Source of the DNA: Solimicrobium silvestre
GTDB taxonomy: Bacteria; Pseudomonadota; Gammaproteobacteria; Burkholderiales; Burkholderiaceae_D
Reading direction: 5' to 3'
Assembly (NCBI RefSeq): GCF_002976435.1
Contig: NZ_PUGF01000021.1
Location: 26,871-90,870 of the forward strand
DNA: 64,000 nucleotides
The notes under the pieces are model-generated. The model saw only the letters and a program-made list of their open reading frames with translations. It had not been told where the DNA came from and did not search any database. A program made the translations under genes and the position numbers. Every line of letters begins with the position of its first letter. The first letter of the stretch is position 1. Positions 1 to 9,381 of the stretch are shown one piece after another.

Positions 1-1015
1 TTTGCAAATCGGAAAAGGCTTTTTGTTGGCGGATTCGCGCCAGATAAATCAAACCCGTTGCAAGGAGGATCACCAGTATCAACATACCGGTTTCGGTCCA
101 CGCTTTTTTCACTTCGACATGCCATTCAGCCAGCGCATCTTTCACCGAGATCCCAACCACTAAATTCAGCGGCCGACCTTCAATGCGCTGGTAATAATAA
201 ACACGCTCAATTTGATCGATGGCAGATTTCGACACGTACGAACCGGTTGTCGCACCAACCCGATCCAATTCAGATAAATTGGTCGAGCTCACCTTAGTTC
301 CCTCGATTTGCATGTCTTGCTTGCCATGCGCATAGCGTATCAGCGCATTACTTTGTTCATCACGCAGCAAAAATACATCATCGCCACTGAGCTTTATTAT
401 TCCGCCAGAAAGCTGATTTATATAGCCCTCCAGCTCAACTGAGGCCAGCACTACACCACCAAAATCACCGTTCGGGAGATTCAGGCGACGCGCACAAACC
501 AGCACCCATTTATTTGAAATACGTCCCATATGCGGTTGAGAAATTACCATTCCAGCATTCACATTATTTTTAAGTTGCTGGAAATAATCGCGATCAGACA
601 CATTGAACATTGCCGATTTATCGCCCCGTGAATAAAACACAACGTGGCCGTTGGCGTCTGCGGCTCTTAACAAAATCATGGAGGGAATCCGGCTTTGTAA
701 TTTAAGCAAAGCAAGTTTGACGGCGTTGGCATCAACTTCTTTAACGGAACGCCACAGCTGGATATGGTCAGACGCTGCCTGCAAAGTAAGGTCGATATTT
801 TCAAACGAACCGGCAATGCTGGTCGCCAAGGTTGAGCCCAGGTCATGCGCATTTAAATGCGCGTGCTCGATATGCTGGGCACGATCAACTTGTAACTCTT
901 TATATTGGAAGGCGATAACTATCGCGATCAGCACCAATGGCACAGCAATGCGCACGCAAAAGCTGAAGATCGAATCAGAAATAGTAGATAAGCCGGATGG
1001 CTTCTTTATAGTCAT
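1..1015 (-). CDS. Partial membrane sensor protein with periplasmic Cache (PDC) domain; C-terminus beyond window
   Basis: Reading the minus strand from an ATG at 1015 gives an open frame that runs off the left edge (about 338 residues visible). Residues about 20-40 form a first membrane helix (VRIAVPLVLIAIVIAF), a periplasmic stretch of about 260 residues follows, and a second helix (MLILVILLATGLIYLA) sits next to the edge, leading into a charged linker. The periplasmic part has features typical of double-Cache sensor domains: an FENIDLTLQAASD-like helix, a SRGDKSAMFNVSDRDYFQ segment, and a late KSAIDQIERVYYYQRIEGRPL strand. Proteins of this build usually carry a cytoplasmic GGDEF/EAL, histidine kinase or methyl-accepting domain; which one applies cannot be seen. 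The plus-strand frames here are its shadow. The frame is certain and the output domain unknown. Confidence 0.8.
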   Translation of the reverse strand, partial: MTIKKPSGLSTISDSIFSFCVRIAVPLVLIAIVIAFQYKELQVDRAQHIEHAHLNAHDLGSTLATSIAGSFENIDLTLQAASDHIQLWRSVKEVDANAVKLALLKLQSRIPSMILLRAADANGHVVFYSRGDKSAMFNVSDRDYFQQLKNNVNAGMVISQPHMGRISNKWVLVCARRLNLPNGDFGGVVLASVELEGYINQLSGGIIKLSGDDVFLLRDEQSNALIRYAHGKQDMQIEGTKVSSTNLSELDRVGATTGSYVSKSAIDQIERVYYYQRIEGRPLNLVVGISVKDALAEWHVEVKKAWTETGMLILVILLATGLIYLARIRQQKAFSDLQ

Positions 1016-1454
1016 TTATTTTCCACAACTGTTTGTCACAAAAACGAGTGTGATCGTCATCACTTGCTAATCTTGCAGTTCTGGGTGGGATGCGCAGCGC
1101 GATGTGCCGCAACCCACGCTGTGTAAATACCAAATAGGCTTCACGGCAACGCACAATTTATGCTGTCACACTTATTTCCACTTGGCAACATTTGCTTACA
1201 GAAAGTAAGAATTGGTTAGGGATTTCCATCTAATTTAGTTTCCTTACGGCAAAAAAACAACGATGCAACTTGAAATTAATCGCTTAACAACTATTGGTTG
1301 CGGCGCATCAATTACAAAAATTGAGCAACATTTTTTTTATTTCCATGCCGAAATTCAGCAGAAATTCAACTAAAAAATTTCATTTTAATTTGCTGATATT
1401 TTAGGCAGATTCGATTAGAATGGCGTCTCCCCAGACCTCAAAAAAATTTCCACT
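1016..1454. other. Intergenic region between divergent sensor gene and dusB; contains a REP-like hairpin
   Basis: This 439-bp gap separates the minus-strand sensor gene from dusB. At 1085-1117 there is an imperfect palindrome, GTGGG at one end and CCCAC at the other, with GCG/CGC also able to pair inside. It is G+C-rich in an otherwise AT-rich spacer and resembles the repetitive extragenic palindromes of betaproteobacteria. From about 1200 to 1430 the DNA is strongly A/T-rich, as often seen upstream of dusB-fis operons, and TAGAAT at 1416-1421 is a possible -10 box with no well-spaced -35. I see no gene. Confidence 0.4.
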
Positions 1455-2510
1455 GTGCAAATCGGCCCTCACATTTTGCGTAATAACGTCTTTGTCGCGC
1501 CAATGGCTGGCGTGACGGATAGACCATTTCGGCAACTTTGTAAGCAACTTGGTGCAGGTTATGCGGTTTCAGAGATGTCGGCGTCAAACCCGCGCTTATG
1601 GAACACGGAAAAATCCAGTCGCCGCACCAATCATGAAGGCGAAATGGAGCCCAAAGCGGTTCAAATCGCCGGTGCCGATCCTGTTATGTTGGCCGAATGT
1701 GCCAAACATAATGTGGCGAATGGGGCACAGATAATTGATATCAATATGGGCTGCCCGGTCAAAAAAGTCTGCGATAGCTGGTGCGGTTCGGCCTTATTGC
1801 AAAATGAAAAACTGGTTGGCCGGATTTTAGATGCGGTTGTTGCCGCAGTTGATGTCCCCGTCACACTTAAATTCCGCACAGGCTGGAATTCTGAGAATAA
1901 AAATGCATTAAACATTGCAAAAATGGCAGAATCTGCCGGCATTGCAATGCTAACCCTGCATGGTCGCACCCGCGCCGATGGCTATAAAGGTGCTGCTGAA
2001 TATGAAACAATTGCCGCAGTAAAAGCGGCCGTCAATTTGCCCGTCGTGGCAAATGGTGACATTACCTCTCCTAAAAAAGCCGCTTACGTCCTGAAAGTAA
2101 CGGGCGCAGACGCGGTAATGATTGGACGTGCAGCGCAAGGCCGTCCATGGATCTTCCGTGAAATTGCGCACTATTTAGCGACTGGCGAGTATTTACCGGC
2201 CCCCTTAGTATCTGAAGTCCGCGGCTTAATGGCCGAACATTTGTTGGCCCATTATGCGTTTTACGGCGAATTTATGGGAGTCCGAACGGCGCGCAAACAC
2301 ATAGGCTGGTACGTGCATGACCTGGTGGGTGGCGAAGCGTTCCGACAGCAGATGAATAAATTAGAATCTTGCGAATTACAATTACGCGCAGTCCAAGATT
2401 TTTTTGATTCTCAGAGCAATGAACGGTTACAATACTGCCCCGTAGTTCAGTTTGATGATGATTGGGGTGGGCAATTCACCCAAGATTCCACTGAAAAACA
2501 AGCCGCATAG
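1455..2510 (+). CDS. dusB: tRNA-dihydrouridine synthase B
   Basis: FMN-dependent enzyme that reduces specific uridines in tRNA to dihydrouridine. The 351-residue product begins with the family signature VAPMAGVTDRPFR, has the catalytic-cysteine motif NMGCPVKK near residue 100, and carries the FMN phosphate-binding segments VVANGDI and MIGRAAQGRPW. Length is slightly above the roughly 320-350 usual for DusB. The frame opens with GTG at 1455 and no convincing Shine-Dalgarno sequence, but no later start keeps the conserved N-terminus. The stretch after the catalytic motif reads VCDSWCGSALL, somewhat unlike the usual pattern in front of GSALL. fis follows 100 bp downstream, the conserved dusB-fis order in which the two are co-transcribed. 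Confidence 0.95.
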   Translation: MQIGPHILRNNVFVAPMAGVTDRPFRQLCKQLGAGYAVSEMSASNPRLWNTEKSSRRTNHEGEMEPKAVQIAGADPVMLAECAKHNVANGAQIIDINMGCPVKKVCDSWCGSALLQNEKLVGRILDAVVAAVDVPVTLKFRTGWNSENKNALNIAKMAESAGIAMLTLHGRTRADGYKGAAEYETIAAVKAAVNLPVVANGDITSPKKAAYVLKVTGADAVMIGRAAQGRPWIFREIAHYLATGEYLPAPLVSEVRGLMAEHLLAHYAFYGEFMGVRTARKHIGWYVHDLVGGEAFRQQMNKLESCELQLRAVQDFFDSQSNERLQYCPVVQFDDDWGGQFTQDSTEKQAA

Positions 2511-2562
2511 TTTTACCTTTTACCCCGATCGGTTTCTGGCTACCAAGCCAAAACCAAAAAAG

Positions 2563-2581
2563 TCGGCCTCGAAAAGGCCGA
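2563..2581. other. Stem-loop in the dusB-fis spacer
   Basis: TCGGCCT (2563-2569) pairs perfectly with AGGCCGA (2575-2581) around a five-base loop. On the plus strand no T-run follows, so it is unlikely to stop dusB-fis transcription. On the minus strand the stem is followed by a run of five T, so it could terminate antisense transcription, or act as a processing or regulatory hairpin in the fis leader. Confidence 0.5.
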
Positions 2582-2610
2582 TTACCTCTAACCTTTAAAA
2601 CAAAAACAAT

Positions 2611-2844
2611 ATGAGCAAAGATAACATTCAAGACGCCGTTTCCAAGAATCTGGAAAAGTATTTCCGCGATTTAGGCGAACAACCTGCATCCAATATTTAT
2701 GACATGGTGGTGCTGGCGGTCGAAAAACCGATGTTAGAAATGGTAATGACGCGCGCTGAAAGTAATCAGTCTCAAGCGGCTGACATGCTGGGTATTAATC
2801 GCAATACCTTGCGTAAAAAATTGCAACAACACGGCTTAATCTAA
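2611..2844 (+). CDS. fis: Fis family DNA-binding nucleoid protein
   Basis: A 77-residue member of the factor-for-inversion-stimulation family, which bends DNA and regulates rRNA and metabolic genes in fast growth. The N-terminal half (SKNLEKYFRDLGEQPASNIYDMV) is the dimerisation part. The C-terminus (SQAADMLGINRNTLRKKL, residues about 53-70) is the helix-turn-helix shared with the C-termini of NtrC-type proteins. It is shorter than the 98-residue enterobacterial Fis because the beta-hairpin arm is missing, as is normal in betaproteobacteria. It lies between dusB and purH on the same strand. Confidence 0.93.
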   Translation: MSKDNIQDAVSKNLEKYFRDLGEQPASNIYDMVVLAVEKPMLEMVMTRAESNQSQAADMLGINRNTLRKKLQQHGLI

Positions 2845-2861
2845 AGCTAAATTAAAGATTG

Positions 2862-2889
2862 GCTCTTTCGTTAGTTGTCGCGAAAGAGC
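2862..2889. other. Stem-loop between fis and purH
   Basis: GCTCTTTCG (2862-2870) and CGAAAGAGC (2881-2889) are perfect 9-bp complements around a 10-base loop. No T-tract follows on the plus strand, so a classical Rho-independent terminator is not supported. It could be a partial terminator or processing site separating fis from purH. Confidence 0.45.
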
Positions 2890-2957
2890 TAAGCTGAATT
2901 CTGCATTACCTATAATGCAATTCAAAAAACCACTCTCCACCTTTTGACTGCAAGATC

Positions 2958-4544
2958 ATGATAAAACAAGCGTTAATTTCCGTCTCTGACAAAACTGGCG
3001 TCGTCGAATTTGCGCGCGCCTTGTCTGCAATGGGCGTACAACTTTTATCCACGGGCGGCACCGCCAAGTTATTGGCAGAACAAGGTTTGCCAGTAGTCGA
3101 GGTGGGGAGTTACACGGGTTTTCCTGAAATGCTGGATGGCCGGGTCAAAACCTTGCATCCTAAAGTACACGGCGGCATTTTGGCGCGGCGCGATTTCCCC
3201 GCCCACATGGCAGCATTAGAGCAGCACAACATTCCTACTATCGATATGGTCGTGGTGAATTTATATCCGTTCCAAGCCACTGTTGCCAAAGACAACTGCT
3301 CGTTGGAAGACGCGATTGAAAACATCGACATTGGCGGCCCGACCATGTTGCGCTCATCAGCAAAAAATCACAAAGACGTGGTAGTGATTTGCGACCCGCT
3401 TGACTATAAAGTGGTGCTGGCCGAAATGAATGCCCAAAACGGCACAGTCAGCTACGACACCAAATTTACCTTGGCAAAAAAAGTATTTGCCCATACCGCG
3501 CAATACGATGGCGCAATTACCAATTACTTGACCAGCTTAGGCGAAGACAAGGAACACAGCACGCGCAGCGCTTACCCGCAAACGCTCAACTTGCATTTTG
3601 AAAAAGTGCAAGAAATGCGTTACGGTGAAAATCCGCATCAATCTGCTTCGTTCTATCGCGATTTAAATGTAGCTGATGGTGCGTTGGCGAACTATGTTCA
3701 GCTGCAAGGTAAAGAACTTTCGTACAACAATATCGCCGATGCGGACGCTGCCTGGGAATGCGTAAAATCATTTGATGCAGTCAATGGCCCGGCGGCTTGC
3801 GTGATCGTTAAACACGCCAATCCATGCGGCGTTGCGATTGCCGAAACACCGTTAGCGGCATATAGCAAAGCCTGGCAAACCGACCCGACTTCAGCTTTTG
3901 GCGGCATCATCGCGTTCAATCGTGAACTGGATGGCGCTGCAGCTGAAATGGTTGCTAAACAATTTGTCGAAGTATTGATTGCACCGTCATTTACGGCAGA
4001 AGCACGCGCCATTTTTGCGACCAAACAAAACGTTCGGGTATTACAAATTTCGTTGGATTCTGCCGGTTTGGCTGTCAACAAACACGATTACAAACGCGTT
4101 GGCGGCGGACTGTTAGTGCAATCGCCTGACGCTAAAAATATTGGTTTGGATGACTTAAAAATCGTCAGCAAACGTCAACCGACACCAGAACAATTGCAAG
4201 ACATGTTGTTTGCATGGCGGGTTGCTAAATACGTTAAATCGAACGCAATTGTTTTCTGCGGCAATGGCATGACATTAGGCGTAGGCGCAGGTCAAATGAG
4301 CCGGGTTGATTCAGCACGAATTGCCTCAATCAAAGCAAAAAATTCCGGCTTAACATTAGCGGGTTCTACCGTTGCTTCAGATGCTTTCTTCCCGTTCCGC
4401 GATGGTTTGGATGTTGTGGTTGATGCTGGTGCTACCTGTGTTATTCAACCGGGCGGATCAATGCGCGACCAGGAAGTAATTGATGCTGCCGATGAGCGCA
4501 ATGTGGTGATGATGTTGACTGGCGTTCGCCATTTCCGTCATTAA
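2958..4544 (+). CDS. purH: Bifunctional AICAR formyltransferase / IMP cyclohydrolase
   Basis: Catalyses the last two steps of de novo purine synthesis: formylation of AICAR with 10-formyl-THF and ring closure to IMP. The 528-residue length is standard. The N-terminal MGS-like cyclohydrolase domain (residues 1 to about 150) starts [15 protein letters not shown] and contains STGGTAK and [14 protein letters not shown]. The transformylase domain follows, with [11 protein letters not shown] near residue 217 and the catalytic KHANPCGVA motif near residue 284. The C-terminus [20 protein letters not shown] is fully conserved. It lies downstream of fis and 36 bp before ruvC. Confidence 0.97.
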   Translation: MIKQALISVSDKTGVVEFARALSAMGVQLLSTGGTAKLLAEQGLPVVEVGSYTGFPEMLDGRVKTLHPKVHGGILARRDFPAHMAALEQHNIPTIDMVVVNLYPFQATVAKDNCSLEDAIENIDIGGPTMLRSSAKNHKDVVVICDPLDYKVVLAEMNAQNGTVSYDTKFTLAKKVFAHTAQYDGAITNYLTSLGEDKEHSTRSAYPQTLNLHFEKVQEMRYGENPHQSASFYRDLNVADGALANYVQLQGKELSYNNIADADAAWECVKSFDAVNGPAACVIVKHANPCGVAIAETPLAAYSKAWQTDPTSAFGGIIAFNRELDGAAAEMVAKQFVEVLIAPSFTAEARAIFATKQNVRVLQISLDSAGLAVNKHDYKRVGGGLLVQSPDAKNIGLDDLKIVSKRQPTPEQLQDMLFAWRVAKYVKSNAIVFCGNGMTLGVGAGQMSRVDSARIASIKAKNSGLTLAGSTVASDAFFPFRDGLDVVVDAGATCVIQPGGSMRDQEVIDAADERNVVMMLTGVRHFRH

Positions 4545-4580
4545 AATACCATTCTCTTCCGCTAATCCGGGTCGATTCAG

Positions 4581-5123
4581 ATGAAAATTCTCGGCATCGA
4601 TCCCGGCTTACGCACCACTGGTTTTGGCCTGATTGAAAAGCAAGGGCAGAAAATTTTCTACCTTGCTTCCGGCACCATCAAAACCGCCGACGGCACGTTA
4701 CCAGAACGTCTCAAAACCATCTTCAAAAGCGTTGCTGAAATTGTGGCAACCTATCAGCCCGATTGCGCGGCAATTGAAATAGTCTTCGTCAACGTTAATC
4801 CCCAATCTACTTTGCTATTAGGCCAAGCCCGTGGCGCGGCGATTTGCGCCTTGGTGAATGCAGACTTAGAGGTCTCAGAATACACCGCGCTGCAAGTCAA
4901 ACAAGGCGTGGTCGGCCACGGCAAAGCAAAAAAAGAACAAGTCCAGGAAATGGTGCAACGCCTGTTGCAACTTCCCAGCCTGCCTGGGCCAGACGCTGCC
5001 GATGCCTTAGGCGTAGCAATTTGCCACGCCCACAGCCTGGACACCTTGGCAGCCTTAAGCAAATTGGCTCCGGGTATCGCTAAACGTGGTATGCGTGTGC
5101 GCGGTGGTCGGCTGGTCGGTTAG
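4581..5123 (+). CDS. ruvC: Crossover junction endodeoxyribonuclease RuvC
   Basis: Holliday-junction resolvase that cuts the four-way DNA junction presented by the RuvAB motor. The 180-residue product has the RNase H-like fold signature [12 protein letters not shown] (catalytic Asp7), a second acidic residue in [14 protein letters not shown] (about Glu66-67), and the C-terminal pair in [14 protein letters not shown]. In related genomes ruvC usually sits beside ruvA-ruvB. Here the motor genes are about 4.3 kb downstream, beyond five unrelated genes. Confidence 0.96.
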   Translation: MKILGIDPGLRTTGFGLIEKQGQKIFYLASGTIKTADGTLPERLKTIFKSVAEIVATYQPDCAAIEIVFVNVNPQSTLLLGQARGAAICALVNADLEVSEYTALQVKQGVVGHGKAKKEQVQEMVQRLLQLPSLPGPDAADALGVAICHAHSLDTLAALSKLAPGIAKRGMRVRGGRLVG

Positions 5124-5164
5124 TTTGGTGCGTGAATCCGACAGAAAGCGGCACAATGTGCGGG

Positions 5165-5203
5165 TTTATTTGACGGCTAACGACTTGCCGTTGTTAAATC
5201 CAA
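5165..5203. repeat. 39-bp imperfect direct repeat, copy 1 (upstream of the POT gene)
   Basis: The segment begins TTTATTTGAC and ends GTTGTTAAATCCAA, and it matches 6689-6727 at about 30 of 39 positions, both ends being identical. The two copies bracket the POT transporter gene. Confidence 0.55.
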
Positions 5204-5274
5204 CAGCACCACACTAGCAGCACAGTTGAGTGCGAACCGGCAGTATTTTTATAAATTAAAAATTGATCGCTCCC

Positions 5275-6684
5275 ATGACTACCACTCAAATGATGAATCA
5301 AGCCACATTCGACGATGAGACGGATCGCTCCTTCTTTGGACATCCACGCGGGCTAGCCTACATTTCCTTTGCCGAAGCATGGGAACGGTTTTCCTTCTAC
5401 GGCATGCAAACACTGTTAGTGCTGTACATGGTGCAGCAACTACTGCTGCCCGGCCATATTGAACACATCACCGGCTTTACTGCGTTCCGCGCCTTTATTG
5501 AATATATATACGGCGGCACGCTGTCAACCGTGGCGCTTGCCTCAGCTATATTTGGTCTGTATTCCGGTTTCGTTTATCTCACCCCGATTGTCGGCGGCTT
5601 GATTGCCGATCGCTGGCTAGGTAAAACCACCACCATAACGATTGGCGCATTACTAATGGCTGCCGGTCATTTTTTGATGGCGTTTGATTTCTCTTTTTTA
5701 ATCGCCTTACTTTGTTTGTTATGCGGCGTTGGCTGCTTCAAAGGTAATTTGGCGAGTCAAGTCAGCGAACTGTATTCGCCTAGTGATATGCGCCGTGCCG
5801 ATGCGTTTCAAATTTACTTTTTGTTTATTAATGCGGCAGTCATTGCTGCACCGCTGATTGCTGGAACACTCGGTGAAGTATACGGCTGGCATTATGGCTT
5901 TGGCGTAGCAGGTGTTGGCATGCTAATTTCACTGGTCGTTTATCTTTCTGGCCGCAAATGGCTGCCGGTAGATCAAGTAGTCACCACAAAAACGGTAACA
6001 GCAACACCGAAAGCGATCTTGACGGCCAATGAACGCCGTGCGATTTATGTGCTGCTATTTTTGTTGCCGGTCTTAGCCATCGGTAGCGTCGGAAACCAGG
6101 AAGTATTCAATGCTTATTTGTTATGGGTGCCCAAAAATATTGACTTGGTTTTCTTTGGACGCCAAATGCCAACCACCTGGCTAATTACGCTGGACGCTGC
6201 AGTCAGCGTAACCTGCCTGGTGTTAAGTCTGGCGTTTTGGCGCTGGTGGTCCAAGCGTTTTAATGAACCGACTGAAATCATCAAAATAACCATCGGCCTA
6301 AGCCTGTGTACTGCCGCATTACTGGCATTGGTAATGGCGGCGACTATTTCAAGCAGCGGTCAAAAAGCAGGAATAGGATGGGTGCTGGCATTCGAGGTTT
6401 TAAACAGCTTGGGATTTGCCAATATATTTCCGGTAGGGCTGGCTCTGTATGCGCGCGCCGCGCCGAAAGCAGTTGCAGGAACCATCATGGGTGTTTATTA
6501 CCTGCATTTGTTTATGGGAAATAACCTGGTCGGCTGGCTAGGTGGACTGCTGGAACGATTATCCGGTACGCAATTTTGGTTGTTACATGCCGCACTGGTT
6601 GGAACGTCAATGGCGCTGGTCTACGCTATAGCGCGTTTGTTTGGGCATTATCTGGTGCCTGCGAATGCTGAAAACACGGTGTGA
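5275..6684 (+). CDS. POT-family proton-dependent peptide transporter
   Basis: Inner-membrane major-facilitator protein, probably importing di- and tripeptides with protons (DtpA/DtpB-like). The signature EAWERFSFYGMQTLLVLYM near residue 30 is the ExxERFxYY motif of this family. A long first extracellular loop follows (GHIEHITGFTAFRAFIEYIYGG), then many hydrophobic segments and the second POT signature region FKGNLASQVSELY. I start at ATG 5275. A TTG four codons upstream (5263) is in frame but has no ribosome-binding site. The gene is preceded and followed by copies of a 39-bp direct repeat, suggesting it was inserted or duplicated as a unit. Substrate is inferred from family only. Confidence 0.85.
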   Translation: MTTTQMMNQATFDDETDRSFFGHPRGLAYISFAEAWERFSFYGMQTLLVLYMVQQLLLPGHIEHITGFTAFRAFIEYIYGGTLSTVALASAIFGLYSGFVYLTPIVGGLIADRWLGKTTTITIGALLMAAGHFLMAFDFSFLIALLCLLCGVGCFKGNLASQVSELYSPSDMRRADAFQIYFLFINAAVIAAPLIAGTLGEVYGWHYGFGVAGVGMLISLVVYLSGRKWLPVDQVVTTKTVTATPKAILTANERRAIYVLLFLLPVLAIGSVGNQEVFNAYLLWVPKNIDLVFFGRQMPTTWLITLDAAVSVTCLVLSLAFWRWWSKRFNEPTEIIKITIGLSLCTAALLALVMAATISSSGQKAGIGWVLAFEVLNSLGFANIFPVGLALYARAAPKAVAGTIMGVYYLHLFMGNNLVGWLGGLLERLSGTQFWLLHAALVGTSMALVYAIARLFGHYLVPANAENTV

Positions 6685-6688
6685 AAAA

Positions 6689-6727
6689 TTTATTTGACTA
6701 GCCGCGAAGTGCTGTTGTTAAATCCAA
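6689..6727. repeat. 39-bp imperfect direct repeat, copy 2 (downstream of the POT gene)
   Basis: Starts 5 bp after the transporter stop codon. It shares TTTATTTGAC and GTTGTTAAATCCAA with the copy at 5165-5203, with a more divergent centre. Confidence 0.55.
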
Positions 6728-6776
6728 AGGTGTCAATATTGACTTGGAAAGCTGTCATATTAAGGAGGAACATCTG

Positions 6777-7142
6777 ATGTCTATCATTTCTTTCGAAATC
6801 ATTTCAGTACCGGTATCCGATCAGTCGAAATCGAAACACTTTTACCAGGAAATACTGGGTTTTGAGCTAATTCGGGAAGAGTCCATGGGGCCAGCAATGC
6901 AATGGATACAACTAGCCCCCAAGGGCTGCGCAACCACCATTGCACTAGTGACATGGCTTGAAAAAATGCCCCCGGGAGGTCTTCAGGGTGTCATGCTCAA
7001 TGTTACCGATATCGATCAAGATCACGCAACGCTATCTGCGCGAGGCGTGCAACTCTCTGAAATTAGACAAGAACCTTGGGGACGTTATTCCATGTTTAAC
7101 GATCCAGACGGAAACGGCTGGATTTTAAGGCAAGCACCATAG
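6777..7142 (+). CDS. VOC (glyoxalase/bleomycin-resistance/dioxygenase) superfamily protein
   Basis: Single-domain protein of 121 residues with the paired beta-alpha-beta-beta-beta arrangement of the vicinal oxygen chelate fold. ISVPVSDQSKSKHFYQEILGFEL is the first module and VMLNVTDIDQDHATLSARGVQL the second, ending in the typical SMFNDPDGNGWIL strand. Members bind a divalent metal and act as lyases, isomerases or resistance proteins; the substrate here cannot be read from the sequence. The start is the ATG at 6777, because AAGGAGG lies about 10 bp upstream; an in-frame ATG at 6744 lacks such a site. Confidence 0.8.
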   Translation: MSIISFEIISVPVSDQSKSKHFYQEILGFELIREESMGPAMQWIQLAPKGCATTIALVTWLEKMPPGGLQGVMLNVTDIDQDHATLSARGVQLSEIRQEPWGRYSMFNDPDGNGWILRQAP

Positions 7143-7218
7143 AAAGAACGTTCAAGATCGGCTGTAAGGAAACGGCATTTCCATCGACTGATGTCTATGA
7201 CTTTCCTCAAAGGCTGTT

Positions 7219-7980
7219 ATGAAACACTTACTCTTTATCGTCGCTGTACAGTTTGCCTGGCTGACCTCCAGCCCGGCGGCTGAAGTTTGCAGTAAATCCA
7301 GCCCCTCTTACACCATTGCCTTGCTTGAGCTGTATACATCGGAAGGCTGCAGTAGTTGCCCACCAGCTGACAAAACGGTGAAACAGCTTTACCAAACACC
7401 CGGCCTTACCGCAGATAACGTTATTCCCCTTGCGTTGCATGTCGATTATTGGGATTACATCGGCTGGAAAGATCCGTATGCGCAACCGCTGCATACGGAA
7501 AGGCAAAATTATTTAAGCGCTCTGTCTGGCTCACGCACCATTTATACGCCTGAATTTTTTATCGGCGGGCTTGAGTTTCGTAATTGGCGTTCCGACTTGC
7601 TTAGAGCTGTTAAAACCATCAATCGACAACCGGCCTTAGCGTCGATAGATATCAAGCTTGAAAAAAATGTCACGAATAAACTCACACTTCAAATTGACAC
7701 TAAAACATCGCAAGCCAGCGAACTGCATTACGTTTTGGTGGAGCAAGGGTTGAGCAGCTCTGTTAGCGCAGGCGAAAATAAAGGCGAAACTCTGCAGCAC
7801 GATGCAGTCGCGCGTGATTGGGGGACGGTCATCAAACTCACGCCAGAGTTGCAAAATACCAGCCTGGTTCATCTCAACATTCCGATCAATTCGAAACAGA
7901 AAAATCTGTCCGTGGTTGCTTTTGTGCAGAATCCGCAAGGAAAAATATTACAAGCGCTTAGCTTACCTCTCTGCAACTAA
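7219..7980 (+). CDS. Secreted DUF1223 family protein (thioredoxin-like)
   Basis: A 253-residue protein with an N-terminal signal peptide (MKHLLFIVAVQFAWLTSSPAA), so probably periplasmic. Near residue 40 it has the DUF1223 hallmark LELYTSEGCSSCPPADK with a CxxC pair, followed by VIPLALHVDYWDYIGWKDP and RTIYTPEFFIGG. The family is thioredoxin-like and may handle redox or metal stress, but no reaction is established. The C-terminal half is a beta-rich domain typical of the family. It is a single gene between the VOC and GNAT genes. Confidence 0.85.
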   Translation: MKHLLFIVAVQFAWLTSSPAAEVCSKSSPSYTIALLELYTSEGCSSCPPADKTVKQLYQTPGLTADNVIPLALHVDYWDYIGWKDPYAQPLHTERQNYLSALSGSRTIYTPEFFIGGLEFRNWRSDLLRAVKTINRQPALASIDIKLEKNVTNKLTLQIDTKTSQASELHYVLVEQGLSSSVSAGENKGETLQHDAVARDWGTVIKLTPELQNTSLVHLNIPINSKQKNLSVVAFVQNPQGKILQALSLPLCN

Positions 7981-8025
7981 GGCATCATAGTGCTAACATG
8001 TAGCAACTAAATTTTCTCTATCGCT

Positions 8026-8583
8026 ATGCCACAGTTCGATCTTGTTACCATTAGCACGCAGCGTTTACTGTTACGCCCAATGCAACCGTCAGACGCGGCA
8101 GCTCTTTTTGCGATCCATTCAAACGAAGAAGTTATGCGCTATTGGAGTTCATTGCCATGGACGTCAATTGAAGTCGCCCATGAACGCATTGCAAGAGATT
8201 TAAGAGCGATGCAAGCAGGTGAATATTTAGATTTAGCCATTGTCCGGATTGAAGATGATCTGTTAATCGGTTCTTGCACGCTGTTCCGTCTCGACGAACA
8301 ATGCCGACGCGCAGAAATGGGTTACGCCTTGTTGCATGACGCCTGGGGTTTTGGCTATATGAACGAAGCCTTGCAAGCGCTGCTAAAGTTCGGCTTTACC
8401 GAGCTGGCATTGAACCGGGTTGAGGCCGATATCGACCCAAGAAATACCGGCTCGGCCAAAACCCTGGAACGGCTTGGTTTTCAGGAAGAAGGCTATCTGC
8501 GCGAACGCTGGATTGTCGATGGCGTAAGTTCGGACTCCGCAATTTACGGGCTGCTTTTCTCAGATTGGCAAGCCCGGCAATAA
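8026..8583 (+). CDS. GNAT-family N-acetyltransferase (RimJ/RimL-like)
   Basis: The 185-residue product opens with TQRLLLRPMQPSDAAALFAIHSNEEVMRYWSS (shown in part), typical of acetyltransferases that modify protein N-termini or small amines with acetyl-CoA. The acetyl-CoA-binding region MGYALLHDAWGFGYMNEAL is followed by LNRVEADIDPRNTGSAKTLE and RLGFQEEGYLRERW, all family marks. The substrate is not predictable. The gene is 45 bp after the DUF1223 gene. Confidence 0.87.
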   Translation: MPQFDLVTISTQRLLLRPMQPSDAAALFAIHSNEEVMRYWSSLPWTSIEVAHERIARDLRAMQAGEYLDLAIVRIEDDLLIGSCTLFRLDEQCRRAEMGYALLHDAWGFGYMNEALQALLKFGFTELALNRVEADIDPRNTGSAKTLERLGFQEEGYLRERWIVDGVSSDSAIYGLLFSDWQARQ

Positions 8584-8622
8584 AGCTGCTCGTGCTCACA
8601 CTCCCCTAAACAAAGAATCATT

Positions 8623-9381
8623 GTGCTCATCACTCTCCTACTAAAATTGCTGTTAGTGCCAACGCTGATTGGCCTCGTCACTTTATCGGGCCGTCGCTGG
8701 GGGCCTAAAATAGCTGGCTGGTTATCCGCTTTTCCTATCGTCGCCGGACCGATTTTATTCTTCATCGCATTAGATCAGGGTAATCAATTCGCGATTATCG
8801 CTGCTACCAGCACCTTATCGGCCGTATTAGCCATCATCGTATTTGGCCTGGCATATGTTTGGGCGGCAGTGCGATTGAACTGGATTGGTAGTTTAGCGGT
8901 CGCCTTATTCTTTTATACGCTGGCGGTGCTCGGACTCAAGCTGCTTTCTTTGTCACTTTACGCAGCAGCAATCGCCAGTGTTTTAGCTATCATTGCGGCG
9001 CCGCGCTTATACCCGAAAGTGATCAGTCGCCCAAGCAATTCAGCGCCATCGCGCTTTGATCTCCCTTTACGGATGAGTGCAGGAGCCGTGTTGGCAGTTT
9101 CGGTGACTTACTTCGCGCCAAATCTGGGGCCGCGCCTGACTGGTATTTTTGCGATGTTTCCCGTGATGAGTCTGGTTCTGACCGTGTTTTCACACCGCAG
9201 CGAAGGTCGTGAATTTGCCACAAATCAGCTACGCGGCATGCTGTTCGGCTGGTACGCCTTTGCCACTTTTTGCTTTACTCTCGCCCTACTATTACCAACG
9301 ATGGAAATCGCCGTTGCTTTTTTAATTGCGACTACGGCTGCACTGATTGTTCAATTGGGATCACGAAGATTTGTTGTTTAA
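8623..9381 (+). CDS. Conserved multi-pass membrane protein of unknown function
   Basis: A 252-residue protein made almost entirely of hydrophobic segments, about eight membrane helices by eye (for example LLLKLLLVPTLIGLVTLSG and AVAFLIATTAALIVQLG). A repeated theme, WLSAFPIVAGP near residue 35 and GIFAMFPVMSL near residue 180, suggests two related halves. I do not recognise a transport family with certainty. It starts with GTG at 8623, 39 bp after the GNAT gene, and no strong ribosome-binding site is visible. Confidence 0.75.
   Translation: MLITLLLKLLLVPTLIGLVTLSGRRWGPKIAGWLSAFPIVAGPILFFIALDQGNQFAIIAATSTLSAVLAIIVFGLAYVWAAVRLNWIGSLAVALFFYTLAVLGLKLLSLSLYAAAIASVLAIIAAPRLYPKVISRPSNSAPSRFDLPLRMSAGAVLAVSVTYFAPNLGPRLTGIFAMFPVMSLVLTVFSHRSEGREFATNQLRGMLFGWYAFATFCFTLALLLPTMEIAVAFLIATTAALIVQLGSRRFVV

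Noticed and set aside
58..1070. Plus-strand open frames at 58-297 and 651-1070
   Set aside because: They lie opposite the partial sensor gene, whose minus-strand frame has proper membrane helices and a Cache-type domain. The plus-strand translations have no such pattern.
5263..5274. TTG start four codons ahead of the POT transporter ATG
   Set aside because: No ribosome-binding site and no conservation expected before the ATG.
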